64,000 nt of DNA. Source: a bacterium (lineage in GTDB: Bacteria > Planctomycetota > UBA1135 > UBA2386). Positions within the stretch are counted from its first letter, which is position 1, and each line of letters opens with the position of its first letter. Position numbers and translations under genes: made by a program. Under the pieces are notes generated by a model, which searched no databases, was not told the origin of the DNA, and worked only from the letters and a program-made list of their open reading frames with translations. The stretch lies in assembly GCA_024743115.1 (NCBI GenBank), contig JANSXC010000018.1, positions 62,001 to 126,000 on the forward strand, given 5' to 3'. Positions 8,849 through 17,431 of the stretch are shown piece by piece.

Positions 8849-10128
8849 ACACATTGCTCGAGGAACAGTTGCCGGACGATGGGCTGCCCGACGAATTGGC
8901 CGAACTCGTGCTCGAGATGGACCTCGAGGACCACTTCGCACGCGCGGGTTCTGCCGCCGCGTCGGAGTCGGCGTTGCAACAAGAGTTCGCGGTGCCGCGT
9001 CACGGTTCTCGATCGCGTGTTGCCATCGCGCTCGGTGCCTTGGCGACCCTGGCTGTGCTCGCGATCGCATGGTCCGAGTTCGAGTCGCGGTCGGCGCGAT
9101 CGACGTTTGCCAGCGCACAGGATCCGGTCCGGGATCTCGACGACGGTGAGCTGTTCGCTGCGCTCGCAGTTGCGTCGACCAGAGATCTCGCGGTGGCACA
9201 TCTGGCGCGGCGGGACGCGGCGACTGCTGTGCGCCTGCTCGACTATCTGGAACAACGGCCGGCTGCCCCGTGGCGTCCGGCCGCCTACCGCGCGATCGCG
9301 CGGATGCCTGCAACGGATGCGACGCGGACAAGGCTCATGCAGCACGTGCAGGCGCTGCTGGCGCACGCGCCCAGTGCTAACCGGGCCACGGCGGCCGTAG
9401 AGGCGCTGCACGCGCACCATCTGTTGTCCGGGCCACCTGCAGACGGTTGGGGGGCACACGTGAAGAACGCGTTCCATATCAACAACGATGCGTTGCGGGC
9501 CGGCCACGAGCTCGGGTCGTTGGCATTCGAGAACGCGGTCGCGAGCCTCATGGCAATGTCGGGGCCGCCGGCACCCGACGACGATGGGGACGTTGCGAGT
9601 CATTGGGAGTGGGTCCGTTCGCCCTCGATCAGTCACGCGCGCGCAGCGCGGGCGCAACAGGTTCTGATGTTGGCGGCGGTGCGAGGTGCGCCGGAGCATC
9701 TCGTGCAGTGTCTTACTGGCCCGGACCACCGGTCCGGTCACCGGAGTCCGATCGGGGTAGAGGCATCGGTCTTCGATCGCCGAATCGCACCCGCCGTTGC
9801 GCGGGCGCTGCTCGCGAGTGCCGCGACCGGTGATCAGCGTGATAGGGCGCACGGGGTGTTGCTCGATCGCGGGGATGTGCTCGAACAGCGCGCGGCGGTG
9901 CGCACCCTCGCCGCCGCCGATCGGCTCGGCAGTGTGCACCGGACGCGGATGCTGGAGCTGGCCGCGCATCCTTGGGCCGGAATCGCGCGCGAGGCGATCG
10001 TGGCACTGCCGTTGGTTTGCGAGCGCGGCGACTTGCGCGCGCTCGGTCTGCTGCAGAGGATCGCTCGCCGCCAGGACGCCACACTCAGCCCGATCGCTGA
10101 ACGGACTCTCACGACGCTTCGCGAGTAG
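8845..10128 (+). CDS. Single-pass membrane protein with helical-repeat domain, putative anti-sigma partner
   Basis: The ATG at 8845 overlaps the sigma factor stop by four bases. Of 427 residues, about 1-55 are acidic and cytoplasmic (LPDELAELVLEMDLEDHF), 57-75 form one transmembrane helix (RVAIALGALATLAVLAIAW), and the remaining 350 residues are alanine- and leucine-rich helices with HEAT-like periodicity. No HxxxCxxC zinc-finger motif is visible in the cytoplasmic part, unlike the anti-sigma encoded at 19189-20982, so an anti-sigma role rests on gene coupling and topology only. The extracytoplasmic helical repeats resemble those of the other anti-sigma, which suggests a shared sensor design. 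I do not recognise a named family. Confidence 0.6.
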   Translation: MNTLLEEQLPDDGLPDELAELVLEMDLEDHFARAGSAAASESALQQEFAVPRHGSRSRVAIALGALATLAVLAIAWSEFESRSARSTFASAQDPVRDLDDGELFAALAVASTRDLAVAHLARRDAATAVRLLDYLEQRPAAPWRPAAYRAIARMPATDATRTRLMQHVQALLAHAPSANRATAAVEALHAHHLLSGPPADGWGAHVKNAFHINNDALRAGHELGSLAFENAVASLMAMSGPPAPDDDGDVASHWEWVRSPSISHARAARAQQVLMLAAVRGAPEHLVQCLTGPDHRSGHRSPIGVEASVFDRRIAPAVARALLASAATGDQRDRAHGVLLDRGDVLEQRAAVRTLAAADRLGSVHRTRMLELAAHPWAGIAREAIVALPLVCERGDLRALGLLQRIARRQDATLSPIAERTLTTLRE

Positions 10129-10153
10129 CGGCCCGCTCTGGTACGGACTCGTT

Positions 10154-10714
10154 CTAGAACAGGGCTGCGCGCTGCAGCGGCCAGAAGCGGACCCGGACGC
10201 GACCTTTCAGCAGGTTCTTCTCGACGAGGCCGAAGTCGCGGGAGTCGCAGCTCACCGGACGGTTGTCGCCGAGCACGAAGAAGTGCCCGTCGGGCACCGT
10301 GAAACAGGCGAGGTCGTGGTGGTCGTGGATGCAGCCGTACTGGTCCGCGATCTCGCCGTTGATCCACAGGGTGCCGTTCTGCATCGAGACGCGGTCGCCC
10401 GGTAGCGCAACGACGCGTTTGACGAAGTCGATCGAATGGTTGCGCGGGTTGCGAAGAACGACGACGTCGCCGCGCGTGACCTCGGCCATCGAGTAGCTCA
10501 CGCGGTCGACGACCAGACGGTCGCCGTCGTGCAGGCAGGGTTCCATCGAACTGCCGCGCACGATCGAGACCTGCAGCACGAAGATGTGCACGAGCACCAT
10601 CAAAGTCGCGCCGAGCAGGGCGTCGAGCGCGAAGCGAATGCGTCGTGGAATGCGGCGTCCCCTCATCGACCGCTGTTGGCGACGAACTCTCCAGGCTGAC
10701 AGGCGTTGCAACAT
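10154..10714 (-). CDS. lepB: Signal peptidase I
   Basis: This membrane-bound serine protease removes signal peptides from exported proteins. A basic N-terminus and one transmembrane helix (about residues 30-50, LLGATLMVLVHIFVLQ) precede the catalytic serine box GSSMEP and the lysine box DFVKRVVALPGDRV. The box FFVLGDNRPVSCDSRDFG near the C-terminus is the conserved S26 domain E. At 186 residues it is on the short side but complete. The frame is open up to 10879, but the ATG at 10714 gives a normal N-terminus, and a further ATG at 10666 is also possible. The signal peptides seen on many proteins in this window are its expected substrates. Its stop faces the stop at 10128 across 25 bases. Confidence 0.9.
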   Translation of the reverse strand: MLQRLSAWRVRRQQRSMRGRRIPRRIRFALDALLGATLMVLVHIFVLQVSIVRGSSMEPCLHDGDRLVVDRVSYSMAEVTRGDVVVLRNPRNHSIDFVKRVVALPGDRVSMQNGTLWINGEIADQYGCIHDHHDLACFTVPDGHFFVLGDNRPVSCDSRDFGLVEKNLLKGRVRVRFWPLQRAALF

Positions 10715-10764
10715 GCCCACTACATCGGAGCCAGTCAGCGCGCCGCTTGACTCTTCATAAACCA

Positions 10765-10877
10765 GGGGACAGCCCCTTCGGGAAACACCCGAACTCGCGG
10801 TGCCAAAAATGCCAGTGAGTTGCAGTCGCGAGACGGCAGTGCCAAGGGCGGTAGCCCCGTGCGGTTCACAATCCGCC
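10765..10877 (+). other. Candidate structured RNA leader upstream of the HDOD gene
   Basis: Three stems abut with no linker: GGGG/CCCC (10765-10768 with 10773-10776), TTCGGG/CCCGAA (10777-10782 with 10788-10793) and CTCGCG/CGCGAG (10794-10799 with 10827-10832). A fourth stem GGCGG/CCGCC (10847-10851 with 10873-10877) follows. The array lies 80 bases before the ATG at 10958 and within the divergent region with lepB. It matches no riboswitch, SRP RNA or 6S consensus that I know. The strand is an assumption, since simple stems fold on either strand. Confidence 0.35.
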
Positions 10878-10957
10878 AATCTCCGATTTCAGGAGGCTCG
10901 TGCGGCGCTCCGATCAGAACCCCAACGCCCAGGCCGGTGCCCGTCGCCGGATATGCC

Positions 10958-11848
10958 ATGAACAACTCGACGCTGAACCAACTCGCCGCCCAGGAGAGGA
11001 CACGGCGGGAGATCCTTCACAAGAGTGAACTGATCCCGCCCCTTCCTGATCTCGTCGTTCGCCTACTGTCCGTGCTGAACAAGCAGGAGACCGAACCGGA
11101 GGATCTGGAGGCTCTGATGCAGAACGACCAGGTTCTCGTCGCGAAGATGCTCGCGATGGTCAACTCGCCGTTCTACGGCTTGAGTCGTTCGATCACGACG
11201 ATCCGCGATGCGGTCATGGTGTTGGGTTTCCGTGGCGTACGCAGCCTCGTGCTGGCGACGAGCACGGCCAAGTTCCTGCAGCGGGACTACACTTGTTACG
11301 GCCATGATCGCAAGGGGCTCTGGCTTCATGCGGCGAGCGTCGCCACGGGTGCCAAGAACCTGGCACAGACGGTTGGGATGGCGCAGGAAGCGCGGGAACA
11401 GTTGTTCGTCGCCGGCCTGCTGCACGACATCGGCAAGCTGCTGCTCGCGCCCTACCTCGTCGAGCGCGGTCGATCGGTCGGCCCTGGCGAGTCCGTGACC
11501 GCGTGTGAGATCGACGCGATCGGCATCGATCACACCGAAGCGGGGGCGCTCGTGACGGCGAAATGGAACCTGTCGCAAGAGATCCAGGACGTCATCAAGG
11601 CTCAGCACGACTCGGCCGAGGACGGCGAGGAGGCACCGACCCAGGCCGTGGCGATCGTTCGGCTCGCGGACGCGGTAGCGAGTGAGCTTGGCATCGGTTA
11701 TCTCGAGGGGCATGCACCGGCCAACAAGGTGCAGGCCGCGGATCTCGAAGTCCTCGGTTACGACGACACCCAATGGTCGGAGATTCGCGCGGAGCTCGGT
11801 GATCGTATGGCCGAAGGGGTTGCCGCACTGAGCAGCCTCACCGGCTGA
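10958..11848 (+). CDS. HDOD domain signalling protein
   Basis: The 296-residue product is an HDOD protein, a relative of HD phosphodiesterases that usually lacks activity and serves in regulation of motility, biofilm or stress. The diagnostic start of the domain is SELIPPLPDLVVRLLSVLNK. It continues with LEALMQNDQVLVAKMLAMVNSPFYGL and IRDAVMVLGFRGVRSLVLA. The HD-like pair is AGLLHDIGKLLLAPY near residue 154, so part of the metal-binding motif is kept. The start is the ATG at 10958; the frame is open further upstream, but that part covers the hairpin-rich leader. The PP2C phosphatase gene begins 11 bases after the stop, so the two form an operon. Together they look like a regulatory module of unknown input. 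Confidence 0.85.
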   Translation: MNNSTLNQLAAQERTRREILHKSELIPPLPDLVVRLLSVLNKQETEPEDLEALMQNDQVLVAKMLAMVNSPFYGLSRSITTIRDAVMVLGFRGVRSLVLATSTAKFLQRDYTCYGHDRKGLWLHAASVATGAKNLAQTVGMAQEAREQLFVAGLLHDIGKLLLAPYLVERGRSVGPGESVTACEIDAIGIDHTEAGALVTAKWNLSQEIQDVIKAQHDSAEDGEEAPTQAVAIVRLADAVASELGIGYLEGHAPANKVQAADLEVLGYDDTQWSEIRAELGDRMAEGVAALSSLTG

Positions 11849-11859
11849 GGGCCGCTTCG

Positions 11860-13569
11860 ATGACCGCGAGTCCGGGCATTCCTGTCGACGCTCCAGCGGC
11901 CACCGATGTGACCGCGGCGCTGCACGTCTGTCGCAGCGAAGCCGAGCTCGGCAAGGCAATGGGCCTGGCACTCGGGAGGCTGCTGCCGGCGACGCCGTAC
12001 GCGATCTATCTGGCAGCGGACGATGGCGGTCATCGGGTCGAACTGGTCTCGACGAAAGGCTGTCCGTGGCAGGCAGGGGACAACGTCGAGCCGCTGAGCT
12101 GGCAGGGCGATGAAGCGCGGCATCTCGTGATCGAGTACGGCTCGCATCGCCTCGGTGCCCTCGTCGTTGCAGCGGATCTGGCGGCGGGGCCGCAAACCGA
12201 ACTGAAGACGGTTGTCACGCACTACGGGGTGGCGCTCGTCAACCTCGCGCTGAATGCGGAATCACGGCAGTCGACCGAGAACTACTGTGCGAGCCTCCAG
12301 GCCCTCGAAGAAGGGATCGTGCTGTTCCAGGAGGAGGACCCCGACGCGGTGCAGGCCCGGCTTCTCAGCCTGGCCTCGTCGATGCTGCATGCGACGGCCT
12401 CGGCGCTCTACGTTCTGAACGAGGTCGGCGACACCGACTCCGGCCTGACGCTCCAGACGACGCTCGGCATGCCCGAGGCGTTGCTCGAGGGCTTTCACGG
12501 TGAAGACGAAACCGCCTGGCCCGATTGCCTGTTCGGTGAGACCCGGCTCTACGAATGTGACGATCGCGGCGCGCTGGCCGGGCTGGACCCGGTGTGCGTG
12601 CCGCCGATTCTGCAGAACGTCGTCGCCCTGCCGCTGCGTTACCACGGCATCGACGCGGGTCTCTGTGTGCTGTTCAACGTTGCGCTCGATGGTGCTTCGG
12701 TGCGGGATCATCTGGGTCGGGTTCAGAGTCTCGGCCAGCTCGGCGCAGCGTTGATCCATCGTCTGCAGCTCGAAGAGATGGCGGTCCAGAATCGGGCGAT
12801 TGCCCGGGAACTGCAGATCGCGGAGTCGATCCAGAAGCGACTGCTGCCGACGACGGCTCCGGAGACCAAGGAGTACGAGTTCAGCTGGTCGTCGATCGCT
12901 GCACAGCACATCGGTGGCGACTACCTCGACGTGATGTCGTCTGAACTCGGTGACGTCAACGGTGTGGTTGCGGACGTGTCGGGTCACGGCATCAACTCCG
13001 CGCTGCTCATGAGTTCGTTCCGGTCGACCTACCGCGGCGACGCGCCGTGGATGGAACCCGGGCCGCTTGCCGCGTCGCTGAACGAGGACGTCTGCCACGA
13101 AGTGGGCCAGACCGGGATGTTCATCACGGCGGTGGCGTTCCGGCTCGAGGCGCGCACCCGGCGGATGTCGCTGACCAGCGCCGGTCACAACCCGGTGATG
13201 ATCTATCGCGCTCAGGAACGGAAGGTCGAATGGGTCGAGTCCGACGGCCCGATGCTCGGGTTCTGCAGCGAACCCGAATACACCGAGCAGATGTTCGAAC
13301 TGGCGCCCGACGATGTCGTGCTGCTCTACACGGACGGCGTGACGGAAGCCGCGAACGACGACCTCGATATGTATGGCGAGGAGCGGCTCGCGGATCTGCT
13401 CGCGAGTGTCGCGGACCAGGCGCCGTGGGCGATCGTGCGTTCCGTGCGCGGGGCAGTTCGCGAGTTCACGGGCTGCGAACGGTTCGACGACGACATGTCG
13501 ATTCTCGTCTTCAAGGCGGTCGAGCCCCCAGCGGGAGCGGCTTCCGCGGACGGGTCGTCCAAGAGCTGA
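11860..13569 (+). CDS. GAF domain PP2C-type (SpoIIE/RsbU-like) serine phosphatase
   Basis: The 569-residue product has an N-terminal sensory region (about 1-310) with GAF-like sequence around ALEEGIVLFQEEDPDAVQAR and a C-terminal SpoIIE/RsbU-type PP2C phosphatase (about 320-555). Metal-binding and core motifs are GGDYLD (near residue 351), VADVSGHGINSALLMSSFR (near 371), LTSAGHNPVMIY and VLLYTDGVTEAAND (near 490). A short coiled region (AIARELQIAESIQKRLLP) links the halves, the usual signal helix in these enzymes. Such phosphatases act on anti-anti-sigma factors or other phosphoproteins in partner-switching systems. No STAS or HPK partner lies next to it; its only operon neighbour is the HDOD protein 11 bases upstream. 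Confidence 0.9.
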   Translation: MTASPGIPVDAPAATDVTAALHVCRSEAELGKAMGLALGRLLPATPYAIYLAADDGGHRVELVSTKGCPWQAGDNVEPLSWQGDEARHLVIEYGSHRLGALVVAADLAAGPQTELKTVVTHYGVALVNLALNAESRQSTENYCASLQALEEGIVLFQEEDPDAVQARLLSLASSMLHATASALYVLNEVGDTDSGLTLQTTLGMPEALLEGFHGEDETAWPDCLFGETRLYECDDRGALAGLDPVCVPPILQNVVALPLRYHGIDAGLCVLFNVALDGASVRDHLGRVQSLGQLGAALIHRLQLEEMAVQNRAIARELQIAESIQKRLLPTTAPETKEYEFSWSSIAAQHIGGDYLDVMSSELGDVNGVVADVSGHGINSALLMSSFRSTYRGDAPWMEPGPLAASLNEDVCHEVGQTGMFITAVAFRLEARTRRMSLTSAGHNPVMIYRAQERKVEWVESDGPMLGFCSEPEYTEQMFELAPDDVVLLYTDGVTEAANDDLDMYGEERLADLLASVADQAPWAIVRSVRGAVREFTGCERFDDDMSILVFKAVEPPAGAASADGSSKS

Positions 13570-13630
13570 GGGCTCACCACGCGGGCGATATTCGAGTTGC
13601 GCGGGTGGTGCGTGACACTGCCCGAGGGGC

Positions 13631-13660
13631 TTGTCACGTGGAAGCTCGCGATGCTCTAAT
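13631..13660 (+). promoter_or_regulatory. Sigma-70-like promoter giving a possibly leaderless transcript
   Basis: TTGTCA (13631-13636) and TCTAAT (13655-13660) each match the housekeeping consensus at five of six bases, with an 18-base spacer. The -10 box ends 6 bases before the ATG at 13667, so transcription would begin at or next to the start codon. No Shine-Dalgarno sequence is present. Confidence 0.45.
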
Positions 13661-13666
13661 CATCTG

Positions 13667-15724
13667 ATGAGGTCACGCCTTTCGTCGGCGTTGTTGATGG
13701 GGATCGTCACGGCTCAGTCGGCGGACTACGCCGAGTTGGCCACATCGCCGCACATCGACAGTCTGCTGGTGTTCGATGCCGTCAACAACCGTCTGGTTGC
13801 TGTCGAGGAGTCGCCCGCGATGCGGGTCTGGTATCACCACGGCGGAGGTTGGTCGCTCGTGACCGGCACGCCGGGACCCGGCTCGGCTGTGCCCTACGCT
13901 GCGGTCTTTGACTCCCAGCGCGAGCGCGTGGTCGCGATCGCCACGCAACACTTGTTCGAGTGGGATGGCGCCCGCTGGGTGGGCATGCCGACCACCGGTA
14001 GTGCTCTACCGCTTTGCGCCTACGACGAGAGCCGCCAGCGACTGGTGTCGACCGACGGCGTGCAGGTGCGTGAATGGGACGGTGCGCAGTGGTTGGCGAT
14101 GCCGTCGCCGTCGGCTCCGAGCCCGCGCACTTCGGCGGCGTTCGCCTACGATCCGACCCACCAACGCTGCGTGCTGTACGGTGGTGCTGCCAACGGTTCG
14201 GGGTTGGCCGACTGCTGGAGTTGGGACGGCAGCAGTTGGACGCAGGTCACCGGCAGCTCGCCGGCTGGTCCTCGCATCGCTGCTGCGCTCGCGTTCGAAC
14301 CCTCGACCGGTCGGATGATCGTGCACGGAGGACTCGGTAACTCGACTGCGACCTCGACCTGGGCGCTGCAGGGATCGGCGTGGACGCAGGTCATTAGCCC
14401 TGCGGTTCCGGGGCCATCCGCGTTCGGTCAGTTGGCGTGGGACGGCAACGGCCTCGTGTCGCGTGGTGGTGTCACGTATCGCTCCGCGCAGCTCTGGCGC
14501 CTACTGAACGGTGTCTGGCAGCTGCTGCCGGGCGACAAGCCGGACCCGCGTTACCACGCTGCGGTCGGTTACGATCCGGTGCGCGACGAAGTCATGGTAT
14601 TCGGCGGCCGCAATGCCGGGGGGAACGTTCGATTCGACGAGACGTGGGCGTTCGACGGCGCTCTGTGGCATCTCCGAACGCCGACGAATAGTCCGCCGGC
14701 TGGGGCGCACGGGAAGATGGTCTGGTCTCCGATCGATTCTCGGTTGCTGCTCTGGGACGGGGCGACCTGGAACTGGACTGGTTCGAATTGGATCGACCGG
14801 GCTCCGGCAACGTCGCCGCCCGTCCGCTACTCCGCCGCCCTGGCAACCGACCCGACGGGGGGCGTGATGTTGTTCGGGGGCTATCAATCGTCGTCCGGTC
14901 CGCGCTACCTGGACGACCATTGGCGCTGGAACGGCTCGACCTGGCAACAGCTGGCGCCGACCGTGACACCGTCACCGCGCGCGCACGCCCTCGCCACGCT
15001 CGACCCGATCCGCAACCGTGTGGTGCTGGCTGGTGGTACCTGGTTCAGCGTCCAACCGGGTGACACCTGGGAGTGGGACGGCGTCGTGTGGACCCAGCAT
15101 GCTCCGGCCCCGTTCCAGCCCGGGAACTTGATGGAGCGGATGGCCTGGCGCCCTGAAACCGGCCGTGTGCATGTTCACGGTGGCGGTCACTTCGAGTGGG
15201 ATGGTGCCAGCTGGACGGCGTTGCCGGGCTCGACGGCCGGGCTCAACGATGCCGAGCTGGTCGCCGACGTGGGGCGTGGGCGAATGTTGGCCTATCCGCA
15301 TCCGGCGCAGGATCTTGCCGTGTACACGGCCTCGCCGGCGGTCTCCGAGCGCTACGGCTCGGGCTGCTCCCTCGGCCCGGTGCCGGCGATGGTCGCGCTC
15401 GGGCGTCCAATGCCTGACCAGTCGGCGTTCGCGCTCGATGCCATCACCTACGCGCCGGGAGCGCCGACCCTGATCGCGTTCGGCTTGTCGGCGGCTTCGC
15501 AGCCGCTCGGCAGCAGCTGCGAGTTGTTGGTCGGCACCATCGTCGGCGTGCGTTTCACGATTGCGTCCAACAGCGGCCGTGTCACCTTGCCGATGCCGAT
15601 CCCGGCCGATTCGGGGCTGATCGGCGTCGACATCCACGTGCAGGAGGCCGTAGTCGATCCGCCGCGCGGTCTGTTCCAAGGCCTCACGGTCAGTGACGGA
15701 CTCCGCATCACGATCGGTCGGTAG
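13667..15724 (+). CDS. Secreted kelch/galactose-oxidase-like propeller protein, 685 aa
   Basis: The ATG at 13667 starts a short signal peptide (MRSRLSSALLMGIVTAQS). The central 550 residues hold at least eight kelch-type blades with the recurring pattern YDPTHQRCVLYGG, DCWSWDGSSWTQV and VMVFGGRNAGGNVRFDETWAFDG, so the protein is a beta-propeller. The last 120 residues (from YGSGCSLGPVPAMVAL to LTVSDGLRITIGR) form the same kind of C-terminal module as in the protein encoded at 5792-8155. Kelch proteins of planctomycetes are exported and of unknown function, with carbohydrate or surface binding often assumed. The upstream promoter suggests a leaderless mRNA, which supports this start over an in-frame start at 13631. 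Confidence 0.8.
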   Translation: MRSRLSSALLMGIVTAQSADYAELATSPHIDSLLVFDAVNNRLVAVEESPAMRVWYHHGGGWSLVTGTPGPGSAVPYAAVFDSQRERVVAIATQHLFEWDGARWVGMPTTGSALPLCAYDESRQRLVSTDGVQVREWDGAQWLAMPSPSAPSPRTSAAFAYDPTHQRCVLYGGAANGSGLADCWSWDGSSWTQVTGSSPAGPRIAAALAFEPSTGRMIVHGGLGNSTATSTWALQGSAWTQVISPAVPGPSAFGQLAWDGNGLVSRGGVTYRSAQLWRLLNGVWQLLPGDKPDPRYHAAVGYDPVRDEVMVFGGRNAGGNVRFDETWAFDGALWHLRTPTNSPPAGAHGKMVWSPIDSRLLLWDGATWNWTGSNWIDRAPATSPPVRYSAALATDPTGGVMLFGGYQSSSGPRYLDDHWRWNGSTWQQLAPTVTPSPRAHALATLDPIRNRVVLAGGTWFSVQPGDTWEWDGVVWTQHAPAPFQPGNLMERMAWRPETGRVHVHGGGHFEWDGASWTALPGSTAGLNDAELVADVGRGRMLAYPHPAQDLAVYTASPAVSERYGSGCSLGPVPAMVALGRPMPDQSAFALDAITYAPGAPTLIAFGLSAASQPLGSSCELLVGTIVGVRFTIASNSGRVTLPMPIPADSGLIGVDIHVQEAVVDPPRGLFQGLTVSDGLRITIGR

Positions 15725-15828
15725 CCCGTTCTGCCGCCGCGGCGACCGTGCGTTCGCCCGGTGGGATTGACCCGCTGGGCCTGCTCGAAACCTGAGCGGA
15801 GCGCGGCAGGCGTTCGGCGTGGATCCGA

Positions 15829-15864
15829 GCCGGGATGCGCGCCGGGATGCGCGCCGGGATGCGC
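15829..15864. repeat. Three exact tandem copies of a 12-mer
   Basis: GCCGGGATGCGC occurs three times without a gap (15829-15840, 15841-15852, 15853-15864). It lies in the 159-base space between the convergent stops of the kelch gene and rpoN, 20 bases from the rpoN stop. It is most likely a replication-slippage product in a terminator-like spacer. Confidence 0.6.
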
Positions 15865-15883
15865 ACTGCGCGCGCAACCCAGG

Positions 15884-17329
15884 TCAGAATCGCCGACGGC
15901 GCGTGCTGCTCTCGATGCCGAGTGCTTTGCGGTACTTCGTGACCGTGCGGCGCGCGATGTGCACCCCGCGCTTGCCGAGTTCCTCGACGAGCTGGTCGTC
16001 GGACAGCGGCGAATCCTTGTCCTCGGCGTCGACGATCTGCTTCAGCGTGTCCTTGACGGCCTGCTGGCTGACCATGTTGCCGGTGTCCGACATCGTGCCG
16101 CTGCTGAAGAAGCGCTTCATGTCGAAGATGCCCTGCGGCGTCTGGATGTACTTGCCCGAGACCGTGCGGCTGACGGTCGAGATGTGGACATGCACCGCGT
16201 CCGCGATGTCCTGCATCTTCATCGGAGTCAGGTGCTGCACGCCGTGGCGCAGGAAGCCCTCCTGACGCCGAACGATCTCCTTGGCGACGCGTTCGATCGT
16301 GCTCTGGCGCTGATGCACGGCTTCGATGAACCACTTGGCGGCCTCGATCTTGCGGCGCAGGTATTCGTAGACCTTGGGGTCGGTCTTGGCTTCGGACAGC
16401 AGGTTGCGATAGACGGGCGAGATCGACAGGTCGGGCACGGAGCCGCGCTGGGTCTTCACGACGAACTCGCCGTCGATCTCCTCGATGAACACGTCGGGCA
16501 CGACCGCGGTCGACGTGCCCCCGTCGAACTCGCTGCCCGGGTGGGGATTGCAGTGCGTGCGCACGAACTCCCAGCTCTGCTTCACCTCTTCGATCGACGC
16601 GCCGGTCTCCTTGGCGATCTTCGGCAGCTTGTTCATCGCCAGGTCGTCGAGGTGTCGCTCGACGAGCAGGCGGGTCAGTGGCCGGACGAAGGCCAGGTGA
16701 TCGAGCTGCATCAGCAGGCAGTCGCGCAGGTCACGCGCACCGACTCCGACCGGCTCGAGATCGCGCACGATCGCGATTGCTTCCTCGGCGAGTGGCAGTG
16801 GCACGAGCAGCCGGTTGGCGATCTGCTCCGCGCTGTCCTCGAATCGCCCGTTCTCGTCCAGCGAGTAGACGATGTGCTCGACGACCGGGACGAGCTCCTC
16901 CGCCGCGTCCTGGGTCCGCACCTGCGTCATCAGGTGCTCCGGCAGAGACGTCGGTTTGCCCGGCGTGTTGTAGAGCGCCTCGAGTTTCTTGTCGTCGTCG
17001 TCGCCGACCGCGCCGGTGCCGCGCTGGCGCCAGTTGGGTTCGATTCGGGATTCGAGCTGATCGATCTCGGCCGAGAACTCGCGCTGCAGGCGGTCTTCGA
17101 ACTCCGGCCCGTCCGACTCGGAGCCCCGCTGCTGATCGTCGTCGGCGCTCGACTCCGAGCGTTCACTGTCCTCCTGCCGTTCGAGGAAGACGTTCTCCTG
17201 CAGCTCCTGCTCGATCTGGTCCTTGAGCTCGATGAGCGGCATCTGCAGGACCTGCATCGCCTGAATCATCTGCGGCGACTGAATCAGTCGCTGTTCTGCA
17301 CGCAGTGATTGGGTCAGGCCTAGACGCAT
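15884..17329 (-). CDS. rpoN: RNA polymerase sigma-54 factor RpoN
   Basis: The 481-residue product has all three RpoN regions. The glutamine-rich region I is SLRAEQRLIQSPQMIQAMQV followed by LQMPLIELKDQIEQELQEN. An acidic region II follows (about residues 50-110). The core-binding and DNA-binding region ends in the RpoN box ARRTVTKYRKALGI. Also visible is the HTH segment MKMQDIADAVHVHISTVSR. Sigma-54 recognises -24/-12 promoters and needs an AAA+ enhancer-binding protein, none of which is encoded in this window. Two sigma-54-like sites are present here (24018-24033 and 36126-36141), both with TTGA in place of TTGC. A 29-base inverted repeat lies just upstream of the start. Confidence 0.95.
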   Translation of the reverse strand: MRLGLTQSLRAEQRLIQSPQMIQAMQVLQMPLIELKDQIEQELQENVFLERQEDSERSESSADDDQQRGSESDGPEFEDRLQREFSAEIDQLESRIEPNWRQRGTGAVGDDDDKKLEALYNTPGKPTSLPEHLMTQVRTQDAAEELVPVVEHIVYSLDENGRFEDSAEQIANRLLVPLPLAEEAIAIVRDLEPVGVGARDLRDCLLMQLDHLAFVRPLTRLLVERHLDDLAMNKLPKIAKETGASIEEVKQSWEFVRTHCNPHPGSEFDGGTSTAVVPDVFIEEIDGEFVVKTQRGSVPDLSISPVYRNLLSEAKTDPKVYEYLRRKIEAAKWFIEAVHQRQSTIERVAKEIVRRQEGFLRHGVQHLTPMKMQDIADAVHVHISTVSRTVSGKYIQTPQGIFDMKRFFSSGTMSDTGNMVSQQAVKDTLKQIVDAEDKDSPLSDDQLVEELGKRGVHIARRTVTKYRKALGIESSTRRRRF

Positions 17330-17355
17330 ACCCTTCTTGTAGCGCCCGTTCGCGA

Positions 17356-17384
17356 GAAGGTCACGACCCTCGGTCGCGACCTTC
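17356..17384. repeat. 29-base inverted repeat between rpoN and the upstream operon
   Basis: GAAGGTCACGACC (17356-17368) and GGTCGCGACCTTC (17372-17384) form a 13-bp stem with one G-T or A-C position and a CTC loop. It lies 27 bases upstream of the rpoN start and 48 bases after the stop at 17432. It has no T-run, so it could be an operator for rpoN or a U-less terminator of the sigma operon. Confidence 0.5.
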
Positions 17385-17431
17385 CAGCACGTCTTCGCAA
17401 GGATGCGAAGCGGATGGTTTTGGAGCTTGCG

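Noticed and set aside
10799..10825. Sigma-54 site on the minus strand (TGGCATTTTTGGCA)
   Set aside because: The GG to GC spacing is two bases short of the -24/-12 rule.
10811..10877. tRNA-like GGTTCACAATCC in the leader
   Set aside because: The T-loop would have an extra base, and no acceptor or anticodon stem can be formed.
10715..10879. N-terminal extension of lepB
   Set aside because: The frame is open, but it crosses the hairpin array and adds 55 residues unlike signal peptidase I; the ATG at 10714 gives a normal N-terminus.
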